Source: JAUWOY01 sp034431315
GTDB taxonomy: Bacteria > Chloroflexota > Anaerolineae > VGOG01
Direction: 5' to 3'
NCBI GenBank assembly: GCA_034431315.1
Contig: DAOUDK010000037.1
Coordinates: 1-56,773 of the forward strand
DNA length: 56,773 bases
Shown: piece by piece, positions 49,170-56,773 of the stretch
Numbering within the stretch: position 1 is the stretch's first letter
How the letters are laid out: each line of letters begins with the position of its first letter
Program-made: the position numbers and the translations under genes
Notes under the pieces: generated by a model
Told to the model about the DNA's origin: nothing
Seen by the model: the letters and a program-made list of their open reading frames with translations, nothing else
Databases searched by the model: none

Positions 49170-52100
49170 TCATTCGCCCCTTCGCGATTCCAGCTTCCCC
49201 TGCACGCGGGCGATGTCTTGGCCGACAACTGCCACCTCTTGTGGGGACATGTACTTCCGTGCCAGCGCCAGCGCCTGCTGGTACTTCTCCAGCGCCGCCT
49301 CGTACTCCCCTTGGATCTCATGGACCCTGCCTAGCGTCTCCAGCGCAACACCCATCTTGACTGGACTACCCAACCGCTGGAATATCTCCAGAGCCTTCGT
49401 TAAGGCGGCGATGGCCTCCCGCATCAGCCCGGCGGCCATCAGCAGCTTGCCGATCTCGCCCAGGCTGTCCGCCGCACCCGCCTCGTTCCCGATGCGCCAC
49501 TCGATCTCCAGGCTCTCCTGGAAGCGCGCGAAGGCCTCCTTCGGCCGGCCCATCCGGTCAAGGATAAGCCCCTGCTCGTGGAGCGTAGCGGCGACGTGCG
49601 CCTCGATGTCCAGTTTGCGAAAAATCGCCTCGGCCTCCTTGCTGGCCTCTAGCGCCCGGTCGTAGTCCTCCTTGTGGCGGTAAATCATCGAGATCTGGTG
49701 CAGGCTCGCGGCCTGGCCCTCCTCGTACCCTATCTCGCGGAAGATGTCCAAGCTGGCCTGCTGGGCCTCGATGGCCCGGTTGTAGTCGCCTTTGTCTTGG
49801 TAAACCTGGCTTTGCATGTTCAGCACCACTGCCATGTTGGCCTTGTCGCCCAGCTCCTCAAAGGTGCGGTACACCTCCTGGTATGTGGCCAGCGCCTCGT
49901 CCAGTTTGCCCTCACCCATCAGCAGTGTAGCCAGGTTCCCCTGGGCCACGGCTTTGCTGGCGCCCTCCAGTGCGGTGATGCTATCGCGCAGCAGGGACTT
50001 GGCCAGGTCGCGCTGCCCCCAGCGGTCGAGCACATCATAAACAGCGGTAACAATGCCCCCCGCCTCCTCATAATGCCGCGTGGCGAAGAGGTGCTCGCGC
50101 CAGGCCAGGCCGGTGTCCACCGCCCAGCGGGCCAGGCCCATGTTTTTGGTCTGGTGGGCCAGTTGCTCCAGCACAGCTACTGCTGCTTTCCGCGGCTGCT
50201 TCTTACCCTCTTCTGCCAATTGGTCGCGCACTGGTCCCAGAATGAGCTCCTGGTGGTATTCGGCGGCGCGGAGGTGGTGGGCCTCGCGTTGGGCTTCGGT
50301 CAACTGCCCCAGCAGGTACTCCCGCACCACGGGGTGGATGCTGTAACGGGCGCTGCCGTCGGATGCATCCTCCTCTCGCTGTATTAGCTCCAAGTCGCGC
50401 AGCTTCTCTACCAAAGCATTGTCGCCGCCCACGTGAGTCACGATATCCGTGCCGAAAGCGCCACGAAAGACGCACAGGGCGGCCAACTTCTCCTCCTCGT
50501 CCGCACTCAGCCGCTCCAGCAAGGCCCCCATGAAGTAGCGTTCCCACTCGGCCGTCAGTTGGTCTTGGATCTCCTCGTTCTCAAGGACTTCCTTCAGGGA
50601 ATGGACGGCCAGGTAGCCCTCCAGCAACTCGATGGTTTTGGGATGGCCGCCCACCTTGTCGTAGGCCCGCAGCTTGTCCTGCAGGGGCTGTTTGCGCAAT
50701 CGAGGCAGGTTGTTCATCAAAATCAGCGCCTGCCGCCGTGTCAGCCCAGGCAGATCCACGTCCATCCAGGTGCCCGCTGGGCGATCAATGAAGAGGTCGC
50801 AGGGGAAACGGGCAGTGAACAGCAGCGTGGAGCGCCATTGCACTCCCGATAGCGCCCGGAAGAAGCTCCGCAGGTTGGCGTTCTCCACCTGGCCACCCTC
50901 GGTCAGCAGGGATTCGAAGTTATCAAACACCAGCAGGTAATGCCGCGTGGCGACCATCTGTCCGGCTTGGCGGGCGCGGTCTGCCATTGGTTTCGCGCTG
51001 TCCAGCAAGAGCCCCGCTGCCTCGGCGTGGTCACGCACACCCTGTCCCTGCCAGAAGCTGGCTACCTTGCCTAAGATGTCGGCTGGGAGCGATATCTCGT
51101 TGCACTTCACCACCAGCGCATCGTCCACCTTGGCGCCGGGCCGCTCCAACACCTTGGCCGCCAGCGCGCTCTTGCCGATGCCGCCGATGCCCCGGATGTA
51201 AACCGCCGTGATACGCCGGTCCCCCAGCGCGGCGCGGATTTGGCGCAGCTCCCTCTTGCGCCCTACAAACCAGCGCGGCAGCGGCAGCCCGCCGATGTCC
51301 AAACGGTGTACCCTGGCGATCACCTCCGGCTTCTTCGTCGGGTCAACCAGACGCATGCCTGGCGTGCGCAGGTAGAGGGCCGGCAATCCCCAATCGGCGC
51401 GTTCGTCACCCCGGGCAAAACTCAGATCGCGGCGTGCCTCGTACAATGCCGCCTCCGGACACTCCCCTCGCCCCAGGGCGGTGTAGAAGGTCTTGGCAAA
51501 CTTTATGGCCGACTCGTCGAGGACGGAGTACTGCATGGCCAGCACCGCTGGGATCTTCCCCTCCAGCAGCGCCGTGGCCACGCCGCGCAGGGCGTCGCGG
51601 TGGGCCATCTGCGCCGTCAGGCAGCCGGATAGCACCACCAGCCGCAGATTCTTGGCTCCTCTCAAAGCACGCAATAATTTGACGCCGGTGGCGGGTACAG
51701 TCTTGCCCTCCTCGTCCTCCATCGCCAGGAAGGTCTCGCCCGTCTGGACGTCTCGCCCACCGTGGCCGGTGTAGTGAATCACGTGGCAGGGCCAATCGCG
51801 CACCTTCGCTGCCAGCGCCTCCAGCGTCACCTCGGACTCCAGGAAGTCCAGTTCCACCTGTCCTTCCACTACCGCTGGGTCCAGCGCGTCCTGGATCACA
51901 GCGATCTCCTTCTCCGTGTCCAGGTCGGCTACGCCCAGGGGACTTGATACCACCACCAGGATACGCAGCGGGAGCGGCGTTCGTCGGGCTTTGATGGCCC
52001 TCAGCCCTCGCGGCACCCGCTGTATCCAGGCGTTGTTCAGGGCCAGGGGCCGCTTGCCATCGTGCAGGTACTCCCACGGCAAGCCCCAGAGGGCCACCGC

Positions 52101-52421
52101 GTTGGGATGCAGCACCAGGGTTAGACGCCAGCCTTCGTCGGCTTCCCGCCAGCCTTTCAGATAGCTGGCGAACTCCCGCCCATCGCCGAATAGGTAGCCG
52201 TAGAGCCTCTGGCCATACGTAGCCAGCCACTCCGGCTCGTCGCCACTCTCCCGTTGGGCATCGGCCTCTAACCACCGTTGGGCCTCAATGTTCACCAGCA
52301 GACCGGGGTCGTACTCGAAGGTGTGGGGAGCCATGATCTCGTGCCCATCGCCCGTCTCGACGTGGCTGAGATACTGCTTATCGCCAACTTTCTCGATGGT
52401 CACGCAGATTTCGGGGAGCAT
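49170..52421 (-). CDS. CHAT protease-like / NB-ATPase / TPR signalling protein
   Basis: This 1083-residue multidomain protein has three parts. An N-terminal region (1-150) leads into a caspase-like CHAT domain (about 150-360) with a candidate catalytic His220 in HYTGHGG and Cys267 in VVLSGCLTAQM. A STAND-type ATPase follows, with Walker A GIGGIGKSALAAK (411-423), Walker B YLLVFDNFESLL and a winged-helix-like end. From about 790 the rest is TPR repeats (GNLATLLMGEGKLDEALATY, QVYQDKGDYNRAIEAQQASL and others). This is the architecture of bacterial STAND proteases that sense a trigger through repeats and then cleave proteins, often in defence or cell death. It sits between kbl and tdh and is followed by an unknown gene. 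Activation signal and substrate are unknown. Confidence 0.9.
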   Translation of the reverse strand: MLPEICVTIEKVGDKQYLSHVETGDGHEIMAPHTFEYDPGLLVNIEAQRWLEADAQRESGDEPEWLATYGQRLYGYLFGDGREFASYLKGWREADEGWRLTLVLHPNAVALWGLPWEYLHDGKRPLALNNAWIQRVPRGLRAIKARRTPLPLRILVVVSSPLGVADLDTEKEIAVIQDALDPAVVEGQVELDFLESEVTLEALAAKVRDWPCHVIHYTGHGGRDVQTGETFLAMEDEEGKTVPATGVKLLRALRGAKNLRLVVLSGCLTAQMAHRDALRGVATALLEGKIPAVLAMQYSVLDESAIKFAKTFYTALGRGECPEAALYEARRDLSFARGDERADWGLPALYLRTPGMRLVDPTKKPEVIARVHRLDIGGLPLPRWFVGRKRELRQIRAALGDRRITAVYIRGIGGIGKSALAAKVLERPGAKVDDALVVKCNEISLPADILGKVASFWQGQGVRDHAEAAGLLLDSAKPMADRARQAGQMVATRHYLLVFDNFESLLTEGGQVENANLRSFFRALSGVQWRSTLLFTARFPCDLFIDRPAGTWMDVDLPGLTRRQALILMNNLPRLRKQPLQDKLRAYDKVGGHPKTIELLEGYLAVHSLKEVLENEEIQDQLTAEWERYFMGALLERLSADEEEKLAALCVFRGAFGTDIVTHVGGDNALVEKLRDLELIQREEDASDGSARYSIHPVVREYLLGQLTEAQREAHHLRAAEYHQELILGPVRDQLAEEGKKQPRKAAVAVLEQLAHQTKNMGLARWAVDTGLAWREHLFATRHYEEAGGIVTAVYDVLDRWGQRDLAKSLLRDSITALEGASKAVAQGNLATLLMGEGKLDEALATYQEVYRTFEELGDKANMAVVLNMQSQVYQDKGDYNRAIEAQQASLDIFREIGYEEGQAASLHQISMIYRHKEDYDRALEASKEAEAIFRKLDIEAHVAATLHEQGLILDRMGRPKEAFARFQESLEIEWRIGNEAGAADSLGEIGKLLMAAGLMREAIAALTKALEIFQRLGSPVKMGVALETLGRVHEIQGEYEAALEKYQQALALARKYMSPQEVAVVGQDIARVQGKLESRRGE

Positions 52422-52534
52422 GGGTCACTTCCTTCCAGATAGAAAAGCACGGTCAGGCCAGCATCGGCTAGTAAGGCCATATTTCGTCAATGACGCCCGG
52501 CAAATCTCCAGTTATCCTCCACAAATCGTCCACT

Positions 52535-52558
52535 ATCGTCCACAGGATTGTGGACGAT
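52535..52558. repeat. palindromic hairpin upstream of the CHAT gene
   Basis: ATCGTCCACA (52535-52544) and TGTGGACGAT (52549-52558) form a perfect 10-bp stem with a 4-nt loop. A further direct copy ATCGTCCAC is at 52525-52533. It lies about 110 bp upstream of the CHAT start and could be an operator. The rest of 52422-52746 shows no gene. Confidence 0.6.
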
Positions 52559-52746
52559 GCTTCATCGCAAGGTATAGTGGGGCGTCCAAGGGTTCACAAC
52601 GGCTCAGAACGGCCAATGCAATTGGCCTTCTACCCTTATATCAGAATTCCAGAGAGAACTAATAACCTGCAAAACGCCGCATGAATGCAGCATTTGCGGA
52701 TGTCGTTGGGATATTCTTTCTTCTGGCATCGAGGCCAACCATCCGC

Positions 52747-53712
52747 TTATTCGCTTCTTATCCGTTGCCGTAATTTCTCCAGCATATCCACCGTCATGGC
52801 CGCCAGGTCGTAGCCCGGCTGCCATCCCCACTCTTCACGGGCCGCGCTGTCGTTTATGGTCATGGGCCAGGAGTCGGCGATGGCTTGCCTGAAGTCAGGC
52901 TCGTATTCGCAAGTGAGCTCAGGAATGTGCTTCTTGATCTCTGCCACCAGCTCGGCAGGGGAGAAGCTCATGGCTGTCAGATTGAAGTCAGAGTGGTGCC
53001 TGAGCCTGGAAAGGTCGGCTTCCATCAAGTCAATGCTGCCCTTAATGCAGTCGGGCATGTACATCATGGGCAGCACCGTATCTTCTCTCAAGAAGCAGGT
53101 GTACCGCTTATGCTTGATGGCCTCGTAGAAGATCTCCACGGCGTAGTCGGTAGTGCCACCGCCCGGCAGGGTCTCGCTGCTGATGATACCAGGGAAACGG
53201 GCGCCGCGCACGTCCAGGCCGAAGCGATGGAAGTAGTAGTCGCACAGCAGCTCCCCGGCCACTTTGGTCACACCGTACATCGTCGTCGGCCGCAGAATCG
53301 TCTCCTGGGGCGTGTTGTCGCGAGGGGTCCCCGGGCCGAAGACGGCGATGGAGCTGGGACAGAAGACCCGGGTCATGTCACGTTCCCGGGCAATCTCGAG
53401 GATGTTGTACAGGCCGTTGACGTTCACGTCCCACGCCAGGTGGGGCTTTTCCTCTCCGATGGCCGAGAGGAGGGCAGCCAGGTGATAGATCGTGTCAATA
53501 TCGTACTTCTCCACGACCTCCTCGACCGTCTCCCCCCTGGTGACGTCAATGAACTCGAAGGGGCCTGACTGGCGCAGCTTCTCGCTGGGTTTCGTCCTGT
53601 GCCCGGTAGCCACGACGTTCTCATTGCCGTACTTCTTGCGGAGCTCCATTGTTAATTCGGAGCCGATTTGACCGACCGCGCCGGTCACGAGGATGTTTTG
53701 CATTTCCGACAT
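52747..53712 (-). CDS. tdh: L-threonine 3-dehydrogenase, SDR type
   Basis: This 321-residue extended short-chain dehydrogenase has the NAD-binding ILVTGAVGQIGSELTMELRK, IYHLAALLSAIGEEKPHLAW, VFCPSSIAVFGP and the catalytic Tyr-Lys in TTMYGVTKVAGELL. PGIISSETLPGGGTTDYAVE and LPMMYMPDCIKGSIDL are hallmarks of the epimerase-like threonine dehydrogenases (Flavobacterium/vertebrate type), not the zinc MDR Tdh. It oxidises Thr to 2-amino-3-ketobutyrate, the substrate of Kbl. ATG 53712 has GGAGAG nine bases upstream; a second ATG is at 53703. The promoter is at 53756-53784. Confidence 0.93.
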   Translation of the reverse strand: MSEMQNILVTGAVGQIGSELTMELRKKYGNENVVATGHRTKPSEKLRQSGPFEFIDVTRGETVEEVVEKYDIDTIYHLAALLSAIGEEKPHLAWDVNVNGLYNILEIARERDMTRVFCPSSIAVFGPGTPRDNTPQETILRPTTMYGVTKVAGELLCDYYFHRFGLDVRGARFPGIISSETLPGGGTTDYAVEIFYEAIKHKRYTCFLREDTVLPMMYMPDCIKGSIDLMEADLSRLRHHSDFNLTAMSFSPAELVAEIKKHIPELTCEYEPDFRQAIADSWPMTINDSAAREEWGWQPGYDLAAMTVDMLEKLRQRIRSE

Positions 53713-53755
53713 TGGCTTTGCTCTCCTTTGAGTTTGGTTGTGTGGTGCGAAACCC

Positions 53756-53784
53756 AGTATAGCACAGCACCCCGTTTTCGTCAA
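53756..53784 (-). promoter_or_regulatory. tdh promoter
   Basis: TTGACG (53784-53779), a 17-bp spacer, TATACT (53761-53756) on the minus strand, about 44 bp before the tdh start. Confidence 0.75.
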
Positions 53785-53791
53785 GGCCAGC

Positions 53792-53820
53792 TTGAAATTA
53801 TGGGCAAAAGGTGCTAAAAT
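53792..53820 (+). promoter_or_regulatory. promoter for the lipoprotein methyltransferase gene
   Basis: TTGAAA (53792-53797), a 17-bp spacer, TAAAAT (53815-53820); divergent from the tdh promoter. Confidence 0.6.
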
Positions 53821-53855
53821 TGGTTAGCATCTCGGCTGGGGTAGAAGGTGTAAGT

Positions 53856-53904
53856 AACGAGTCAACGAGTAACGCGTCAATGAGGTGTCCGTTGCCTCAT
53901 TGAC
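53856..53904. repeat. heptad-phased inverted repeat in the leader of the lipoprotein gene
   Basis: Units GTAACGA, GTCAACG, AGTAACG and CGTCAAT lead into a 10-bp perfect stem GTCAATGAGG (53876-53885) / CCTCATTGAC (53895-53904). The sequence is the reverse of the repeat at 13891-13937. Confidence 0.8.
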
Positions 53905-53927
53905 CTAAACGAGAGGAGGCATCAATC

Positions 53928-54776
53928 ATGATGGTACGAGACGAGATTCAAAGGATGATCATCGCGATAGCCCTGGTATCCATGCTGGGCTTCATTTTCC
54001 TCACGGCTTGCGCTGAGGGAACCCTTCCGCCGACACCTACGCTTGTGCTGAGCCCGGTCGAAGTAACGGAGAAGCCTTCGCCGACGCCAACAGCACTCCC
54101 GACGCCGACACCAGAGGCACTTCCGACGCCAACGGCGAGGATGGATGTTTACGCTCAGCAGAGGCAGCGGATGGTTGCGACCCAGATTCGCGCCAGGGGT
54201 GTGTCCGACGAGGCAGTCCTGACGGCCATGGAGACGGTGCCCCGCCACGAGTTCGTGCTCGAGCGGTACCTGGGGCAAGCCTACGCCGATCACCCCCTCC
54301 CCATCGGCTACGGCCAGACCATCTCCCAGCCCTACATCGTGGCCTGGATGACCGAGTTGCTGGAGCTAGAGAGAGGCGACAAGGTGCTGGAGATTGGCGC
54401 CGGATCAGCTTATCAGGCGGCGGTGCTGGCCGAGATAACAGACCAAGTCTACACTCTGGAGATCATCGAAGAGCTAGAGAAGAGCGCGGAGGAGAGGCTG
54501 AAGAGGCTGGGCTACACCCAGGTGAAGGTGAAACACGCCGACGGCTACTTCGGCTGGGAGGAGCACGCCCCCTACGACGCCATCATCGTCACCTGCGCCC
54601 CCGATCACATCCCCCAACCCCTCATCCAGCAGTTGAAGGACGGCGGACGGATGGTCCTCCCCGTGGGACCGCCGGGCGGCTACCAGAGCCTCTGGCTGAT
54701 CACCAAACAGGGCGATCAGGTGCTCACCAGAAACCTGGGCGGCGTCCGCTTCGTGCCCTTGACGGGAGAGCATTGA
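53928..54776 (+). CDS. exported lipoprotein with isoaspartyl methyltransferase domain
   Basis: This 282-residue protein has a lipoprotein signal (IIAIALVSMLGFIFLTAC), a Thr/Pro linker (SPTPTALPTPTPEALPTPTA) and a complete PCMT domain: RQRMVATQIRARGVSDEAVL, AYADHPLPIGYGQTISQPYI, the SAM site VLEIGAGSAYQAAVLAEI, and GGRMVLPVGPPGGYQSLWL. Isoaspartyl methyltransferases repair damaged Asp/Asn residues using SAM and are normally cytosolic. Here the sequence predicts anchoring outside the membrane, where SAM is not expected. The usual GTGSGYQ is GAGSAYQ. It may be inactive, bind another ligand, or use a SAM supply not known. ATG 53928 has GAGAGGAGG upstream. Confidence 0.88.
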   Translation: MMVRDEIQRMIIAIALVSMLGFIFLTACAEGTLPPTPTLVLSPVEVTEKPSPTPTALPTPTPEALPTPTARMDVYAQQRQRMVATQIRARGVSDEAVLTAMETVPRHEFVLERYLGQAYADHPLPIGYGQTISQPYIVAWMTELLELERGDKVLEIGAGSAYQAAVLAEITDQVYTLEIIEELEKSAEERLKRLGYTQVKVKHADGYFGWEEHAPYDAIIVTCAPDHIPQPLIQQLKDGGRMVLPVGPPGGYQSLWLITKQGDQVLTRNLGGVRFVPLTGEH

Positions 54777-54797
54777 GGTTCAACCTCCGTTCGCTGA

Positions 54798-54838
54798 GGT
54801 CTCCTGACCGAAGCTGCCTCAGGGCTCGGTCGGAGACC
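54798..54838 (+). promoter_or_regulatory. hairpin between the lipoprotein and fusion genes
   Basis: GGTCTCC-T-GACCGA (54798-54811) pairs with TCGGTC-GGAGACC (54826-54838), 13 bp with one bulge and no U-tract. It may protect mRNA or separate expression of the two co-directional genes. Confidence 0.5.
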
Positions 54839-54864
54839 TTCGCCCAACGAAAGGATAGTCTGAG

Positions 54865-56394
54865 ATGTCGTTAGTATCCATGATCATTGCCGACCGAATG
54901 GAATCGCTGACCAGGTACTACGACCGCTGGATGAATCTCATCACCGGCGGGCAGGACAAGCGGGTTCGAGACGCCGTGCTGAGCTACATCGAGCCTGGTG
55001 ATCTGGTGCTGGACGTGGGCTGCGGCACGGGGACGTTGGCCGTCAGGGCGGCCCAAAAGCGGGCTCAGGTCATCGGGATAGACCAATCGCCGGCCATGCT
55101 GAAGCTGGCACGGGAGAAGGCCCAGGCCAGTGGCGTGGCGGTTGACTTCCGCCTCGCCCAGGCCCAGAGCCTCGACCTGAGCCTCGTCCTGGATGAGAAG
55201 CTCGACGTCGTGACCGCCACCTTCGCCCTCAGCGAGATCTCTCCCGACGAGGCGGAGATGGTGGTGGCCGACCTGGCGGAACACCTGAAGCCGGGCGGCA
55301 AGATGATCGTGGCCGACGAGGCGCGGCCCGCAAAAGCGTTTCAGCGCCTCGTCTCCGGATTGCAGCGAGCCATCGTGGCCCTGCTTACCTTCCTCATCAT
55401 CGAAGAACGCCCCACCCGCCTGCACGATCTGCGGGCGCTGCTGGAAGCCGTGGGGTTGGCTGTAACAGGCGAGCAGCTTTTCCAAAATGGCGCATTGCGC
55501 CTGGTGGTGGCTGAACGGCGAGGCCCGGTGGTCAAGCCCAGGCGGGAGATCCTGGAACCCGTGATCCACAGCGGTCTCAAGGGTTTCGTCTGGGACTTTC
55601 TCTGCTGGCTGTTTATCCTGCCCCTGGCCGTGAGATCGGGGCTGTACAGAATCGGCAGCCCAACGCAGGACTCGCCCCTTCTCCTCACCTGCAATTTCTA
55701 CTTGACTTTCAAGCAGGTGATCAAAGCGCTTCGGGGCCGGCATTGCTGGCTCATGGTCGAAGACACCGAGGGGTGGAACGTCTGGTGCGCCACCGATGCT
55801 CACATCTTCAGCGCGGAGAAAGCCGCGGCTCTGATGCGCGCCTACGACGTGGATGGCCTGCTCAATCACAAAACCATCGTCGTGCCCAGGCTGGGCGGGA
55901 GGATAGCCCGGCGATTGTCGGAGCTGACAGGCTGGCGGGTCATCAAAGGCCCCATCGAAGCCCGAGACCTGCCGGCGTTTATCGAGGGTGGCCTGGTCAC
56001 CACGCGGCCCATGCGCAGCCTGCGGCGCTACTACAGCCTTCCCCAGCGGTTGAGGGTGGGGACGCTAACTGCGCTCATCGCCATTCTCTGCGCGCTGCCC
56101 TTCCTGTTCATCCTGAGGGAGTTCCTGCCATTTTTCCTCACCTTCGGCCTCATCAGCTCCTTTGTGCTGGGCATCCTTCACTACTGGATCCCAGGTCGAA
56201 CCGGCGTGGTCAAAGAGCTACTGTTGGGAGCGTTGGCTTTCATCGGCCTGCTGGGCTGGACCGTCGCCCAGGGTCAGCCCTTGACCCTGCGCCTGGGGTG
56301 GGTGATACTGGCTCTTCTCATCTATTCCTTCGTCCAGGGCTTCATGTATCAGAGCACCACGCCGGTGATTTATTGGAAGAGGATCTGGAGATAG
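54865..56394 (+). CDS. SAM methyltransferase fused to an HgcA/CdhD-like corrinoid domain and membrane helices
   Basis: This 509-residue protein has three parts. Residues 1-215 are a UbiE-like class-I methyltransferase (LVLDVGCGTGTLAVRAAQ; LKPGGKMIVADEARP). Residues about 265-380 resemble the corrinoid-binding domain of HgcA and the CO-dehydrogenase corrinoid subunit. WNVWCATDAHIF has the NVWC cap-helix motif with Cys308, but ATDAH replaces the AAGK that follows in HgcA; IVVPRLGG and GWRVIKGPIEARDLPAF also match HgcA order. After TTRPMRSLRRYYSLPQRLRV come four to five membrane helices (about 400-500), again as in HgcA. The natural reading is methyl transfer from SAM to a membrane-bound corrinoid. 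No HgcB-like ferredoxin gene is in the window. ATG 54865 follows AAAGGA. Confidence 0.85.
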   Translation: MSLVSMIIADRMESLTRYYDRWMNLITGGQDKRVRDAVLSYIEPGDLVLDVGCGTGTLAVRAAQKRAQVIGIDQSPAMLKLAREKAQASGVAVDFRLAQAQSLDLSLVLDEKLDVVTATFALSEISPDEAEMVVADLAEHLKPGGKMIVADEARPAKAFQRLVSGLQRAIVALLTFLIIEERPTRLHDLRALLEAVGLAVTGEQLFQNGALRLVVAERRGPVVKPRREILEPVIHSGLKGFVWDFLCWLFILPLAVRSGLYRIGSPTQDSPLLLTCNFYLTFKQVIKALRGRHCWLMVEDTEGWNVWCATDAHIFSAEKAAALMRAYDVDGLLNHKTIVVPRLGGRIARRLSELTGWRVIKGPIEARDLPAFIEGGLVTTRPMRSLRRYYSLPQRLRVGTLTALIAILCALPFLFILREFLPFFLTFGLISSFVLGILHYWIPGRTGVVKELLLGALAFIGLLGWTVAQGQPLTLRLGWVILALLIYSFVQGFMYQSTTPVIYWKRIWR

Positions 56395-56396
56395 AA

Positions 56397-56773
56397 ATGC
56401 GTTTGAGAGGGCAAAAAGTCATCATTCGCCCCATGGTCGAGGAGGATGTGGATAAGATGGCGGCCTGGCGGCCTTTCGCTGATCCGCTCTACTCTCTGTG
56501 GAACAGGCCGTCACGCAGCAGCGATGATTACATTCGGTTTCAAGCCCAGGCCGACGACCCCAGCCGACGATGGTACGCTGTCGAAGACCTGGCGGGTCGT
56601 TTAGTCGGACGGCTGAGCCTGCGGCGGATAAGCCGGCGCAAGTCAGCCCATCTGGGCATAACCCTGGGGGCCGACTACGTGGGCCAGGGCTACGGCACCG
56701 ACGCCATCGGCACGTTTTTGGTCTACTACTTTCAGGAGATGGGCTTCGAAACGCTTTACCTGGACGTGGCCGC
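56397..56773 (+). CDS. GNAT-family N-acetyltransferase (C-terminus off window)
   Basis: The first ~125 codons of a RimJ/RimL-like acetyltransferase are present: RGQKVIIRPMVEEDVDKMAA, VEDLAGRLVGRLSLRRISRR, then HLGITLGADYVGQGYGTDAI (acetyl-CoA pyrophosphate-binding region) and YYFQEMGFETLYLDVA. ATG 56397 lies 2 bp after the fusion-protein stop with GGAG six bases upstream, so it is probably co-transcribed with it. The acetyl acceptor is unknown. The reading frame continues off the right edge. Confidence 0.9.
   Translation, partial: MRLRGQKVIIRPMVEEDVDKMAAWRPFADPLYSLWNRPSRSSDDYIRFQAQADDPSRRWYAVEDLAGRLVGRLSLRRISRRKSAHLGITLGADYVGQGYGTDAIGTFLVYYFQEMGFETLYLDVA

Noticed and set aside
54865..56394. 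Canonical mercury-methylation HgcA
   Set aside because: The motif after NVWC is ATDAH and not AAGK, a methyltransferase is fused at the N-terminus and no hgcB follows in the visible sequence; called HgcA-like only.

Overview
The window looks like a chromosomal segment of an uncultured Chloroflexota bacterium, probably Anaerolineae-like. This is inferred from gene content and no marker-gene search was run. The clues are ABC-transporter lipoproteins with low-complexity linkers, a secreted protein ending in a YLPLVLKN-type tail, a mucin-like Thr/Pro stalk protein, tandem M42 peptidases, a bS22 (AURKAIP1/COX24-like) mini-gene, Gram-positive-style T-box and SAM-I leaders, and heptad-phased intergenic repeats throughout. 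Most genes are on the minus strand. Near-consensus sigma-70 promoters (TTGACA, usually 17 bp, TATAAT-like) are easy to see.

Layout. 1-7.2 kb: the start of a branched-chain amino-acid-type binding lipoprotein, then a minus-strand run reading rmlA-like nucleotidyltransferase, B12-binding radical SAM protein, YtcJ-like amidohydrolase and GctA/GctB-type CoA-transferase. 7.2-11.6 kb: an accessory stretch with the bS22 mini-gene, a frameshifted surface protein, a membrane-protein gene flanked by integron attC-like sites, a Zn-ribbon DNA methylase and a DUF433/PIN-like toxin-antitoxin pair. 11.6-15.7 kb: an exopolysaccharide module (GT4 glycosyltransferase, two Wzz-type proteins, a BY-kinase) divergent from a secreted double-LysM protein. 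16-20 kb: three M42 aminopeptidases with a HEPN-like gene between two of them. 20-27 kb: stalk protein, YbaK-type editing protein, phosphofructokinase and an AapJQMP amino-acid importer.

27-41.4 kb is a block of amino-acid biosynthesis under three different RNA controls. A SAM-I riboswitch precedes metB-lysC. A ribosome-mediated attenuator with an aromatic-rich leader peptide precedes pheA-aroF. A tryptophan T-box (UGG specifier) precedes trpE-trpGD-trpC-trpF-trpB-trpA, with a second, long-type trpB downstream. 41.6-45.7 kb holds a heterodimeric ABC exporter behind a promoter, a 35-codon leader ORF and a terminator, an arrangement like translation-coupled attenuation of multidrug exporters. 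After a repeat-rich and AT-rich gap come the two threonine-degradation genes (kbl and an SDR-type tdh), separated by a two-gene unit: an unknown protein and a large CHAT/NB-ATPase/TPR protein. The right end carries an exported isoaspartyl-methyltransferase-like lipoprotein, a three-part fusion of a SAM methyltransferase, an HgcA/CdhD-like corrinoid domain and membrane helices, and a partial GNAT.

The strongest candidates for undescribed biology are the methyltransferase-HgcA-like fusion (54865-56394), the Phe-rich attenuator (29209-29381), the exporter leader (41671-41928), the heptad-phased inverted repeats found in many intergenic regions and running into gene ends, and the CHAT protein with its unknown partner.
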